NCBI RefSeq assembly: GCF_018343615.1
Contig: NZ_JAGYPI010000001.1
Coordinates: 620,001-684,000 of the forward strand
Length of the DNA stretch: 64,000 nt
Direction: 5' to 3'
Origin: Bacillus sp. FJAT-49736
GTDB taxonomy: Bacteria > Bacillota > Bacilli > Bacillales > Bacillaceae_C
The notes under the pieces were generated by a model. It searched no databases and was not told the origin of the DNA. It saw only the letters and a program-made list of their open reading frames with translations. Both the position numbers and the translations under genes were made by a program. Positions 17,434 through 24,815 of this stretch are shown here, piece after piece (the stretch's first letter is position 1; every line of letters starts with the position of its first letter).

Positions 17434-18126
17434 CTATAATAAATTTACACTCGGAATTAATTTTTTCATCTCCTTCGCCCCATTATCAGTAACCTTAATA
17501 GCACGTGTTTTCGGATGGCGTTCGATCCACTTCAATTCCAGCATCCTATTCAAAATAGCATTTCCTAGAGCTCCTCCTAAATGATAGTGTCGCTCGCTCC
17601 AATCAATACATTTTAATGAAAATTTTCTTTTTTTGGTTTTTAGTAGCTCTAGGTCTATTTGAAAATCAGAAAAAAATTGTTCCCCTTTTACTGTTACCGC
17701 AAACTCCTTATCCCACGCCTCAATGTACCCAATATCAATTAAGCCCTTTGTAAGCTCCACTCCTAATTTTCCTGCCAGATGATCGTAGCAAGTCCTTGCA
17801 TATTTCAACGCTTTCATTTCTGTGGACTGTTTTAAAGACTTAATCTCAACTGGCGGTGAAAGAGCTAAGAGCGATTCCAGTACTTCCGCAATTTCTGAAT
17901 TTGCGAGCCGATAATAACGATGCCGGCCTTGATGTTCTATTATAACCATATTTAATTCTGCCAGCTTTGCTAAATGAAAGCTTGCTGTTTGCTGTTTAAT
18001 TCCAGCTTGATAAGCGAGTTCACTCGCTGTGTGGAAGCGATCGTCAAGTAAAGTAGTTAGGATTGCAGCTCTTGAGGGTTCACTAACAAGTGATGCAACC
18101 TTTGCGATATTAGGATTCGTGTTCAT
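17434..18126 (-). CDS. ArsR-family winged-helix transcriptional regulator
   Basis: The N-terminal 90 residues form an ArsR-type winged helix-turn-helix (SEPSRAAILTTLLDDRFHT, then ELAYQAGIKQQTASFHLAKL, and the wing HQGRHRYYRLA). The C-terminal 140 residues are an uncharacterised helical region also seen in longer ArsR-type proteins. The metal-binding CxC motif of ArsR/SmtB sensors is absent from the recognition helix, so the signal is unlikely to be metal bound there. The gene is divergent from a flavin-binding protein, and a dyad (18143-18175) lies between them. It may therefore regulate that neighbour and itself. Confidence 0.85.
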   Translation of the reverse strand: MNTNPNIAKVASLVSEPSRAAILTTLLDDRFHTASELAYQAGIKQQTASFHLAKLAELNMVIIEHQGRHRYYRLANSEIAEVLESLLALSPPVEIKSLKQSTEMKALKYARTCYDHLAGKLGVELTKGLIDIGYIEAWDKEFAVTVKGEQFFSDFQIDLELLKTKKRKFSLKCIDWSERHYHLGGALGNAILNRMLELKWIERHPKTRAIKVTDNGAKEMKKLIPSVNLL

Positions 18127-18142
18127 ACCATCATCCCCTCTA

Positions 18143-18175
18143 AATATTTCATATTTCGATGATAATGGAAATATT
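18143..18175. promoter_or_regulatory. Candidate operator between ArsR-type and flavin genes
   Basis: AATATTTC (18143-18150) and GAAATATT (18168-18175) form an 8-bp inverted repeat with a 17-bp centre, in which ATATTTC is repeated at 18151. It sits in the divergent intergenic region where an autoregulatory ArsR-family dimer would be expected to bind. Confidence 0.4.
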
Positions 18176-18206
18176 CACGTTTTACAATAATGTTGAAAAG
18201 GAGAGG

Positions 18207-18833
18207 ATGGAATTGAATCAAATGGCAACGAAATTAAAGCATAGAACAATTTCCCCAAAAATCTTATATTATGGGACGCCTGTTATTTTACTTAATACGT
18301 TAAATGAAGATGGAACAACAAATATCAGCCCTATTTCCTCGTCCTGGGCTTTAGGGGACTGTATTGTATTAGGGATTGGTTTAGGCGGGAAGGCGATGGA
18401 GAATCTAAGGCGCCATAAAGAATGTGTATTAAACATTCCGGACTTTTCCTTGTGGAAGCGTGTAGAGGATATTGCTCCTTATACGGGGAAGAATCCGGTT
18501 CCAGAGGAAAAACAAAAGCTGGGTTTTTCATATAAAAAGAATAAGTTTCATGCCGGAACATTCACAGAACAACCATCTGAAATGGTTCAGCCATCTAGAA
18601 TTAATGAATGTTCCATTCAAATTGAAGCAGAAGTGAAAAACATACAAATACCAGAGCACACGCCTTTCTTTTGCATAGTTGAAACCAAGGCATTAAAAAT
18701 TCATGTTCGAGAGGATCTGGTAGTTGGAGGACATCATATTGACCCTGAAAAGTGGAACCCATTAATTTATAATTTTCGCCATTATTTTGGCTTAGGTGAT
18801 CCATTAGGAAGAACTTATCGGGCAGAGGTGTAA
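18207..18833 (+). CDS. Flavin reductase-like FMN-binding protein
   Basis: This product (about 208 residues) resembles the flavin-reductase-like split-barrel family, with an N-terminal TISPKILYYGTPVILLNTLN followed by NISPISSSWALGD and a C-terminal HYFGLGDPLGRTY. Such proteins bind FMN and reduce flavins or act as small oxidoreductases; the substrate is unknown. The frame extends to 18159 without a ribosome site. AAGGAG (18198-18203) serves ATG 18207 (short spacing) or TTG 18213 (better spacing), so the exact start is uncertain. It is divergent from the ArsR-type regulator. Confidence 0.78.
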   Translation: MELNQMATKLKHRTISPKILYYGTPVILLNTLNEDGTTNISPISSSWALGDCIVLGIGLGGKAMENLRRHKECVLNIPDFSLWKRVEDIAPYTGKNPVPEEKQKLGFSYKKNKFHAGTFTEQPSEMVQPSRINECSIQIEAEVKNIQIPEHTPFFCIVETKALKIHVREDLVVGGHHIDPEKWNPLIYNFRHYFGLGDPLGRTYRAEV

Positions 18834-18920
18834 ATAGAAATCACCCTTTCCAAAAATATAGATTGATATATAAATAGAGATTGTTTAATATATTCTATAA
18901 ATTCATTTGGAGGGGTATAT

Positions 18921-19706
18921 ATGATTAAAAAGCTAACATCATCGCACCATGAACAAGTAATGGAATTCTTAATGGAAGAACCATCAATGAATTTATTTAT
19001 TATTGGTGATATAGAATCTTTCGGATATGATAGTGAGTTTCAAGAATTATGGGGAGATTTTTCTCCCGCGGGGGAATTAAGAGGTGTATTGCTCCGATAC
19101 TATCATTCTTATATTCCGTACGGAAAAGCCGATTTTGATCTGGAAGGATTTATTGAAATTCTGAAAAAAGATCCTGATTTTAAGCTTTCGGGAATAGAAA
19201 AGATTGTGGGGAAATTTGAAGAAGCAATCCAAGATAATCTTGGCAAAAAGCAGGTGACGTATTTTTGTGAATGTACAAAAGAACATTTTTCAGGAGTAAG
19301 TGCAGATCTGGCTGCTGTTAAGAAGGCTAAAATCAACGACATTGATAGAATTCTGGAATTACGGGCTGGGATTCAAGAATTTGTTCCAAATCCTCATGCA
19401 AAAGAAATGATGGAAAAAGGGATGGAAATTGGGACAGCTCGAACCTATTTTATGGAGGTAAACGGAGAGATGGTAGCTTCGGCATCCACAACTGCCGAAA
19501 ATTCTTTATCCGCTATGATTGTTGGAGTATGTACTGCTGTAGGTCATCGCAAGAAAGGTTATGCAAGCGTCGTAATGGAAAAATTAATGGAAGACATTTT
19601 TACAGAAGGAAAAACCTTATGTTTATTCTATGATAATCCGGAAGCCGGCCGCATATATAAACGACTAGGTTTTAAAGATATTGGAATGTGGACAATGTAT
19701 CGGTAA
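18921..19706 (+). CDS. GNAT-family N-acetyltransferase
   Basis: The 261-residue protein has a C-terminal GNAT domain (about 130-261) with the acetyl-CoA loop VGHRKKGYAS and the closing strand pattern GRIYKRLGFKDIG. The N-terminal half (about 1-120) is a degenerate domain common in two-part GNAT proteins. The start ATG 18921 follows GGAGGGG. The substrate cannot be predicted. It stands alone between the flavin protein and the XRE regulator. Confidence 0.88.
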   Translation: MIKKLTSSHHEQVMEFLMEEPSMNLFIIGDIESFGYDSEFQELWGDFSPAGELRGVLLRYYHSYIPYGKADFDLEGFIEILKKDPDFKLSGIEKIVGKFEEAIQDNLGKKQVTYFCECTKEHFSGVSADLAAVKKAKINDIDRILELRAGIQEFVPNPHAKEMMEKGMEIGTARTYFMEVNGEMVASASTTAENSLSAMIVGVCTAVGHRKKGYASVVMEKLMEDIFTEGKTLCLFYDNPEAGRIYKRLGFKDIGMWTMYR

Positions 19707-19885
19707 TGCCGGTTTAGACTGTTAAAATCCAAAGGTCGATTTTAATTTGGTGTTTTTCTTGTCTTGTTATGTATCCAAATATAGAATAGGTTAAGGATAT
19801 TTGTATTAAGAAGATAATCTAATCTTTCAAGTTATTACAAATATATTCGTTTGCAATAGTAAGTTTCGCTCAATATAAAAACTGT

Positions 19886-19922
19886 AAATAGATTTCGGAT
19901 AGTTTTCCGGAGTCTATTTTTA
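19886..19922 (+). terminator. Hairpin terminator upstream of XRE regulator
   Basis: AAATAGA (19886-19892) with inner CGGA pairs with TCCG and TCTATTT (19913-19919), followed by more T. It separates transcription of the GNAT region from the XRE-def unit. Confidence 0.55.
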
Positions 19923-19938
19923 TTTGTAAAAAAGACAC

Positions 19939-19965
19939 TATAAAATATGTCTAACTTGTTGGACA
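19939..19965 (+). promoter_or_regulatory. Candidate promoter and operator for XRE-def unit
   Basis: TATAAA (19939-19944) is a plausible -10 box. The adjacent TGTCTAACTTGTTGGACA (19948-19965) is a near-palindrome. A dyad covering the transcription start is typical of self-regulated XRE repressors. No clear -35 was found. Confidence 0.4.
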
Positions 19966-20019
19966 TTAAATTAAAAAAGTGGTAATTTAACTATATAAAT
20001 CTATTTGATGGTGAAGGCT

Positions 20020-20211
20020 ATGAAAAATAAAATTAAAGAGCTGAGGCAAAGGCTAGGAATGACACAAGAGGCATTGGCATATCAATGTGGAGTTGTAAGA
20101 CAAACCATTAATTGCGTGGAAAATGATAAATACGATCCGACGTTAGATTTAGCTTTTAAGATAGCTCAAAACTTACAAGTAAAGGTAGATGAATTATTTA
20201 TTTATGAGTAA
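20020..20211 (+). CDS. Small XRE/Cro-type helix-turn-helix regulator
   Basis: This 63-residue protein is essentially one helix-turn-helix domain (IKELRQRLGMTQEALA, then GVVRQTINCVEN), ending in the KVDELFIYE tail common to compact Cro-like regulators of Bacillus. I place the start at ATG 20020, preceded by GGTGAAGG; upstream TTG/ATG codons in frame (20005, 20008) lack a ribosome site. It overlaps the deformylase start by eight bases, so the two are probably co-translated. Such regulators often control their own operon, and a dyad lies upstream. Confidence 0.85.
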   Translation: MKNKIKELRQRLGMTQEALAYQCGVVRQTINCVENDKYDPTLDLAFKIAQNLQVKVDELFIYE

Positions 20212-20785
20212 ATTTAATGAGACTTATACTATTACAATGAAGGATATTGTCCGGGAAGGCGATCCAATATTACGCCAAGCGACGGAAGAGGTAGCTGTTC
20301 CGCCAACAAAGGAAGACCAGGAAACATTAAAATGTATGTTGCAGTATTTGAAAAATAGCCAAGATCCTGAACTACAAACAAAATATAAATTAAGATCCGG
20401 AGTCGGGTTATCTGCAAACCAAATAGGTTTGAATAAGAGGATGTTTGCTGCTTATTTTCATGATGAGAAGGGGAATCTTCATGAGTATGCATGGATAAAT
20501 CCGAAGATTATCAGCCATTCCGTCTCAATGATTTATATTACAAATGGAGAAGGATGCCTGTCAGTGGATAGGGATGTGCCAGGATATGTTCCAAGATATG
20601 AACGGATAAAGGTTAAGGCAGTTGATCTGAATGGGGAAGAGGTTACCATAAAACTAAGTGGTTTCGCGGCAATTGTTGCACAGCATGAAATTGATCATTT
20701 GAACGGTATTATGTTTTATGATCATATTAACAAGGAAAATCCATTCCAACTTCCTAATAATGTAGAAATTAAAAGCCTATTTTAA
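20204..20785 (+). CDS. Peptide deformylase (Def family)
   Basis: Peptide deformylase removes the formyl group from nascent protein N termini using a bound metal. All three motifs are present: GVGLSANQIG (motif 1, usually GxGLAAxQ), EGCLS (metal Cys) and HEIDHLNG (metal histidines and catalytic Glu). The closest remembered relative is B. subtilis DefB/YkrB, which begins at the Met corresponding to 20237. ATG 20204 overlaps the XRE stop and is favoured by coupling, but 20237 remains possible. B. subtilis defB lies next to ykyA. No def gene is at that place here, so this is either the moved gene or an extra, XRE-controlled copy. Confidence 0.88.
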   Translation: MSKFNETYTITMKDIVREGDPILRQATEEVAVPPTKEDQETLKCMLQYLKNSQDPELQTKYKLRSGVGLSANQIGLNKRMFAAYFHDEKGNLHEYAWINPKIISHSVSMIYITNGEGCLSVDRDVPGYVPRYERIKVKAVDLNGEEVTIKLSGFAAIVAQHEIDHLNGIMFYDHINKENPFQLPNNVEIKSLF

Positions 20786-20790
20786 AGACG

Positions 20791-20822
20791 AAACGAAGCT
20801 TCCTGCTTCGTTTATTTTTTTT
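20791..20822 (+). terminator. Intrinsic terminator after def
   Basis: AAACGAAGC (20791-20799) pairs perfectly with GCTTCGTTT (20805-20813) around a 5-nt loop and is followed by a run of T. Confidence 0.88.
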
Positions 20823-20967
20823 GAATATATTTATTTAGGAAGAACTTTTTGAATAGATTTAGCATAATATCATAATATTTGAGATTGTTTCAAAATGGAT
20901 ATAGAAAATTGAAATTATCTCCTATATGCTGATAAATAAGAAAATGAATAAAATGGAGGTACCGCTT

Positions 20968-21924
20968 GTGGTAGGTTCTTTTATACCTGCAATATTATCG
21001 TTTGCATCTGTTTCTATTCTTTGCCCATTTTTTATTGTATTTTTAAAGAAATTTGGACTGACACAACCTATTAGAAAGGAGCTTCCTGCCGATCATCAAT
21101 TAAAAAAAGGGACTCCGTTGATGACGGGAAGTATATTTATTTTAGGGGTGTTTATCGCCTTACTTTTTAGCCGTACGCCACTAATGGTGTTTTTATCAAC
21201 AACTTATATCTTATTTGGTCTTATCGGTTTTTGGGACGATTTTTGGAAGGCATCACGCCAAGATCCAGGTGGAATTTCTGGAAAAACAAAATTAGTTTTT
21301 CAATTTCTATTCACAGGTGTGCTGCTTTATTATTTGGTTTCTGTTGCTGGGATTGATACCAATATTCGAATCACAGATTCTTTCGTCATATCGCTACCGA
21401 TTTTAATTTATATTGCAATCATCGGATTATTTGTGGTAGGGTCTGCAAATGCCATTAATTTTACTGACGGAATGGATGGCCTTTTGGGAATTGTTTGCAT
21501 ACCAACTTATTTTTTCTTTTATTGCATATCAGAAAGTACAGAGGTTCAAGTTTTTTGCCTTATCATGATCGCTTGTGTACTTGCGTTTCTTATTTATAAT
21601 ATTTATCCGGCAAAGGCATTTATGGGGGATACAGGTTCCTTAGCAATCGGAGGTTCTCTTGCCTTTCTCGCTGTGTATGAAAAAGTGGAAATTATCATTC
21701 CAATTTTATTTTTTGTTTATTTTGCAGAACAATTAGCTGTGATTATGCAAGTTAGCTATTTTAAGCTTACAGGAAAGAGAATCTTCCGAATGACGCCAAT
21801 TCATTTTCATTTTGGATTAAAGTATGGATGGTCGGAAAATATGATTGTCATTGTATTTGGTCTAGTCTCTTGGATTTGTACGTTTATATGTTTGCTTTAT
21901 TGGAGATTTTTTTTACATCAATAA
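20968..21924 (+). CDS. Stand-alone MraY-like phosphoglycosyl transferase
   Basis: The 318-residue polytopic membrane protein is a MraY homologue, transferring phospho-MurNAc-pentapeptide to undecaprenyl phosphate (lipid I) in canonical members. Diagnostic motifs are KKGTPLMTGS, NAINFTDGMDGL (catalytic Asp region), FMGDTGSLAIGG and MTPIHFHFGLKYGWSE. The last shows HFH where canonical MraY has HHH. About ten membrane helices are evident. GGAGG (20955-20959) sits eight bases before GTG 20968, which aligns with the usual MraY N terminus; ATG 20926 has no ribosome site. It is outside any division/cell-wall cluster, so it is probably a second copy. Its 3' end overlaps a convergent small gene. Confidence 0.85.
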   Translation: MVGSFIPAILSFASVSILCPFFIVFLKKFGLTQPIRKELPADHQLKKGTPLMTGSIFILGVFIALLFSRTPLMVFLSTTYILFGLIGFWDDFWKASRQDPGGISGKTKLVFQFLFTGVLLYYLVSVAGIDTNIRITDSFVISLPILIYIAIIGLFVVGSANAINFTDGMDGLLGIVCIPTYFFFYCISESTEVQVFCLIMIACVLAFLIYNIYPAKAFMGDTGSLAIGGSLAFLAVYEKVEIIIPILFFVYFAEQLAVIMQVSYFKLTGKRIFRMTPIHFHFGLKYGWSENMIVIVFGLVSWICTFICLLYWRFFLHQ

Positions 21925-22072
21925 AAGCTGACAACATGGTTCCTAAAAAGAAAAAAGGCAGCCATGCGATACATACAATGGCAAATAGCTTCCACGGATG
22001 AAAATCAGCAATTATCATAAGCAGTCCACTGATAACGAAACCAAACAATAAATATATGGTTATGATCTCCAT
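21884..22072 (-). CDS. Small two-helix membrane protein
   Basis: The 62-residue product has two hydrophobic segments (about 3-22 and 29-50) and no family I recognise. The start ATG 22072 has AAAGGGG eight bases upstream, a strong argument for expression; the frame extends to GTG 22081 without support. Its last 41 bases are antisense to the end of the MraY-like gene. It occupies the place of ykuS beside ykuT in B. subtilis but does not look like YkuS. Confidence 0.65.
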   Translation of the reverse strand: MEIITIYLLFGFVISGLLMIIADFHPWKLFAIVCIAWLPFFFLGTMLSAFIDVKKISNKANI

Positions 22073-22133
22073 TACACACACCCCTTTTTGATATTATAAG
22101 GAGCTGTGGTTAAATTGTTTGGGCGAATGTGGA

Positions 22134-22170
22134 AAAAGGACTGGGCATATTACCTTGCCCAGTCCTTTTG
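22134..22170. terminator. Bidirectional terminator between small membrane gene and ykuT
   Basis: AAAAGGACTGGGCA (22134-22147) pairs with TGCCCAGTCCTTTT (22156-22169). The long stem has A-runs on one side and T-runs on the other, so it can end transcription in either direction. On the minus strand it terminates ykuT. Confidence 0.88.
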
Positions 22171-22171
22171 A

Positions 22172-22987
22172 TTAATTTTCTACCACTGCGACATGTTTAT
22201 CCAGTGTTTCTTTAATAATTTTCCTTAGCTTTCTTTCCACCTCTGATTGTTTACCATTCTTTGTTTTTGCAATGACACGGAGAACAACAGCAGTTTGGCT
22301 AAAGGATTGAACCCCTAATACATTCGGGCCATCCACAATATTTTCATCATCCTGTTTAATAGTGTCGCATGCTTTTTGAATGATATTGATTGCATCATCA
22401 ATATTAGGGCAGTCATTAATGGAGATATCTACGAGTGCCTGCATATTCCCTCGGGAATGATTACTTAAGCTAGTAATGAGTCGGTTTGGAATATAATGCA
22501 GTGTTCCATCCATCGATCGTAATTTCATAGTGCGTAAGCCTACTTGTTCAACTACTCCGGTAAAACTTCCGGTCGTTACATAATCATCGACCTCTACCTG
22601 TCTTTCCAGCAATAAAAAGAAACCTGTAACAACATCACTTACTAGTCCTTGTGCACCAAATCCAATCGCCAATCCGGCAATTCCCGCACCGGCAAGTAGC
22701 GCAGTAACTTTAATGTCAAATTGTTGTAGCACCGTTACAAAGAAGATGAAAAACAATACATAGGAAAAGATATTTTCACATAAACTTTCCAAAGTTTTCG
22801 ATCTGCTTGTCGAAACAAGAGGGTTTTTTGCATGATTTACAAAAGCTGTATGAATAATCTTCTTTCCTACTATCTTTATAATGATGTAAATAACATAAGT
22901 GACAATTACTTTTAGTAACAGGGTTCCGAGTTTGATCGATAACTCGAGCCAATCAAAGTTCATTATCTTATCTGTAATATAATCCAT
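22172..22987 (-). CDS. ykuT: MscS-family mechanosensitive channel YkuT
   Basis: This 271-residue small-conductance mechanosensitive channel has three N-terminal membrane helices (about 18-40, 68-88 and 92-115). The third is rich in Gly and Ala (LLAGAGIAGLAIGFGAQ), forming the MscS pore pattern, and a cytosolic beta domain follows (QVEVDDYVTTGSFTGVVEQV). It releases solutes on hypo-osmotic shock. B. subtilis has ykuT at the same place before ykuU. ATG 22987 is preceded by AAGGAAAG on its strand. A strong terminator follows two bases after the stop codon. Confidence 0.92.
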   Translation of the reverse strand: MDYITDKIMNFDWLELSIKLGTLLLKVIVTYVIYIIIKIVGKKIIHTAFVNHAKNPLVSTSRSKTLESLCENIFSYVLFFIFFVTVLQQFDIKVTALLAGAGIAGLAIGFGAQGLVSDVVTGFFLLLERQVEVDDYVTTGSFTGVVEQVGLRTMKLRSMDGTLHYIPNRLITSLSNHSRGNMQALVDISINDCPNIDDAINIIQKACDTIKQDDENIVDGPNVLGVQSFSQTAVVLRVIAKTKNGKQSEVERKLRKIIKETLDKHVAVVEN

Positions 22988-23304
22988 CCATTTCTTCCTT
23001 TCCTTGCTGTACTATAAAGTGATAAAAGAAACTTGTACCTTATTTCATTCCCTTATCTTACACGATAAACCTCTCCATAATTAAATTTTAATCATCATTT
23101 AATAAAATTGTTTATTTTTTAATAAAAACGGGAAAAACAAAAAGGGTTGAGTTTAAAGAATATAATTATTTTTTATTTAAATTGATTATTATCAGATTTG
23201 ACTATAAAATTTTGTGTTACTATAATTAAAGATGTGATATTCAAGAAGTAATTGAGAAAATCCTCATTGCTTTATCAATTATAATACATATGGAGGGATT
23301 CTTT
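22988..23304. other. Divergent intergenic region ykuT/ykuU
   Basis: About 315 AT-rich bases without a gene separate the divergent ykuT and ykuU. The ykuU side holds a near-consensus SigA promoter (23198-23226). A PerR-box-like stretch (TATAATTATT at 23161-23170) lies upstream of its -35, but it matches only one half of the PerR dyad well. Nothing else was recognised. Confidence 0.55.
23198..23226 (+). promoter_or_regulatory. SigA-type promoter of ykuU
   Basis: TTGACT (23198-23203), a 17-bp spacer and a perfect TATAAT (23221-23226) predict a start near 23233, leaving an untranslated leader of about 70 bases before ykuU. Confidence 0.75.
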
Positions 23305-23853
23305 ATGGCAGAACGCATGGTTGCAAAGCAAGCTCCACGTTTTGAAATGGAAGCAGTATTACCAAACAAAGAATTTGGCAAGGTTAGTTTAGAAGAAAAT
23401 ATGAAAAATGATAAATGGACAGTGTTATTTTTCTATCCAATGGATTTTACATTTGTATGTCCTACTGAAATCACTGCACTATCCGATCGTTATGATGAAT
23501 TTGAAGACCTTGATGCGGAAGTAATTGGTGTATCAACAGATACGATTCATACTCATTTAGCGTGGATTAAAACAGACCGTAAAGATAATGGTCTTGGTGA
23601 TTTGAACTATCCGCTTGCTGCTGATACGAATCATACTGTTTCTCGTGAATACGGTGTTTTAATTGAAGAAGAAGGTGTCGCACTTCGCGGGTTATTCATT
23701 ATTAATCCAGAAGGCGAATTAATGTACCAAGTGGTAAATCACAATAATATTGGACGTTCTGTAGATGAAACTCTTCGTGTTCTTCAAGCTCTACAAACTG
23801 GTGGATTATGCCCAGCAAACTGGAAGCCTGGACAAGCTACTTTAAACGCTTAA
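23305..23853 (+). CDS. ykuU: Typical 2-Cys peroxiredoxin YkuU
   Basis: This 182-residue thiol peroxidase reduces hydrogen peroxide and alkyl hydroperoxides. The peroxidatic Cys52 is in TFVCPTE and the resolving Cys169 in GGLCPANW, with the conserved catalytic Thr and Arg regions. It is nearly superimposable on B. subtilis YkuU in length and order of motifs. The frame opens at 23290, but GGAGGG is spaced for ATG 23305 (MAERMVAKQAPRF), the family start. Its reductant may be the thiol-disulfide protein encoded next (ykuV), though a terminator separates them. Confidence 0.95.
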   Translation: MAERMVAKQAPRFEMEAVLPNKEFGKVSLEENMKNDKWTVLFFYPMDFTFVCPTEITALSDRYDEFEDLDAEVIGVSTDTIHTHLAWIKTDRKDNGLGDLNYPLAADTNHTVSREYGVLIEEEGVALRGLFIINPEGELMYQVVNHNNIGRSVDETLRVLQALQTGGLCPANWKPGQATLNA

Positions 23854-23863
23854 TAGTATTTGA

Positions 23864-23897
23864 AAAAAGACCTAACAAAGGCTGTTAGGTCTTTTAT
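23864..23897 (+). terminator. Intrinsic terminator after ykuU
   Basis: GACCTAACA (23869-23877) pairs with TGTTAGGTC (23883-23891) around a 5-nt loop, with A and T tracts on either side. Confidence 0.88.
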
Positions 23898-23996
23898 ACA
23901 GGTTCTTTCATTAATACTAGCTGCTTTTGTTAACGAAAATATTATACAAACATTCGATCCGAAAAACAGCCTTCATAAATAAAGGAGGAATTAAAC

Positions 23997-24452
23997 ATGA
24001 AGCTTCGTGAACCAATACCAGAATTAAGCGGTGCAACAGCATGGATTAATGGAGAAGTAACTCGCTCTGACCTTGTTGGGGAAAAACCAACGCTAATTCA
24101 TTTCTGGTCTATTAGTTGTCATTTATGTAAAGAAGCAATGCCCCAAGTGAATCAATTTCGGGATGAATATAAGGATAAACTAAATGTAGTTGCTGTTCAT
24201 ATGCCGAGGTCAGAGGATGATTTGAATTTGGATGAGATTAAGCGAGTTGCGGAAGAGCATGGCATTTCACAGCCAATTTTTGTTGACAGCGAGCATAAAC
24301 TAACGGATTCATTTGAAAATCAATATGTACCTGCATATTATGTTTTTGATAAAGACGGAAATCTTCGTCATTTCCAAGCAGGCGGCAGCGGAATGAAGAT
24401 GCTAGAGAAACGCGTAAACCGGGTCTTGGATGAAATGGAAGCAGCAAAATAA
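23997..24452 (+). CDS. ykuV: Thioredoxin-fold thiol-disulfide oxidoreductase YkuV
   Basis: The 151-residue thioredoxin-fold protein has the active site CHLC (Cys41, Cys44) in the context HFWSISCHLCKEAMP, and the cis-proline loop EN-QYVPAYYVF. It agrees closely with B. subtilis YkuV, a cytosolic thiol-disulfide exchanger. No signal peptide or membrane anchor is present, unlike ResA-type relatives. AAAGGAGG upstream of ATG 23997 gives a strong ribosome site. It is a natural reducing partner for the peroxiredoxin upstream, which is inference from adjacency. Confidence 0.94.
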   Translation: MKLREPIPELSGATAWINGEVTRSDLVGEKPTLIHFWSISCHLCKEAMPQVNQFRDEYKDKLNVVAVHMPRSEDDLNLDEIKRVAEEHGISQPIFVDSEHKLTDSFENQYVPAYYVFDKDGNLRHFQAGGSGMKMLEKRVNRVLDEMEAAK

Positions 24453-24459
24453 CGAACTT

Positions 24460-24494
24460 AAAAAGACAGATACAGTTTTGTATCTGTCTTTTCT
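24460..24494 (+). terminator. Intrinsic terminator after ykuV
   Basis: A stem of about 12 bp, AAAAGACAGATA (24461-24472) with TATCTGTCTTTT (24481-24492), is followed by a T-rich tail. Confidence 0.88.
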
Positions 24495-24815
24495 TCTTTC
24501 CAGAATCATAATTTTTATTTTCCTGCATAAGGATAGATGTGGTTCCTTTTTGAATTCATTTTAATAAGGATTCATTTTTACTATATTAATTGGAGAACTT
24601 GTTTACTGTCGAAAAGGGCTTATCTAATAGCTCTTTTTTCTTTTGGAAAAGCTGGTTAGACTTAAGCAATTAGTACCAAAAGATATTATAATAAACGAAA
24701 CATAAAAATATCTTATAAATTTTAAAAAATTGGGATAAAAGAGTGGAAAAATATTTCGAAACCCGATATATTTATAATTACGTTCAAATAATTTTTACAG
24801 GCAGGGGGGAATTAT
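24495..24815. other. Gene-free stretch before ABC exporter operon
   Basis: No gene was seen in these 320 AT-rich bases. At 24609-24640 a short dyad, GAAAAGGGCT-tatctaat-AGCTCTTTT, repeats the layout of the junction between tandem MITE-like units at 46.2-46.7 kb. It may be a remnant of that element or simply a terminator. The promoter of the ABC genes must lie in this stretch but was not clear. Confidence 0.5.

Larger units (their letters stand above)
19707..20019. other. Gene-free stretch between GNAT and XRE genes
   Basis: No coding frame or RNA gene was recognised over these roughly 310 bases. A weak dyad (TTAAAAT...ATTTTAA, about 19724-19748) and a stronger terminator (19886-19922) end transcription from the GNAT side. 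The rest is AT-rich and leads into the XRE promoter region. Confidence 0.6.

Noticed and set aside
20926-20967. N-terminal extension of the MraY-like gene from ATG 20926
   Set aside because: No ribosome site there, whereas GGAGG is ideally spaced for GTG 20968, which fits the MraY N terminus.
23159-23194. PerR or Fur box upstream of ykuU
   Set aside because: Only half-site matches (TATAATTATT and ATTATCA) occur in very AT-rich DNA; insufficient to call an operator.
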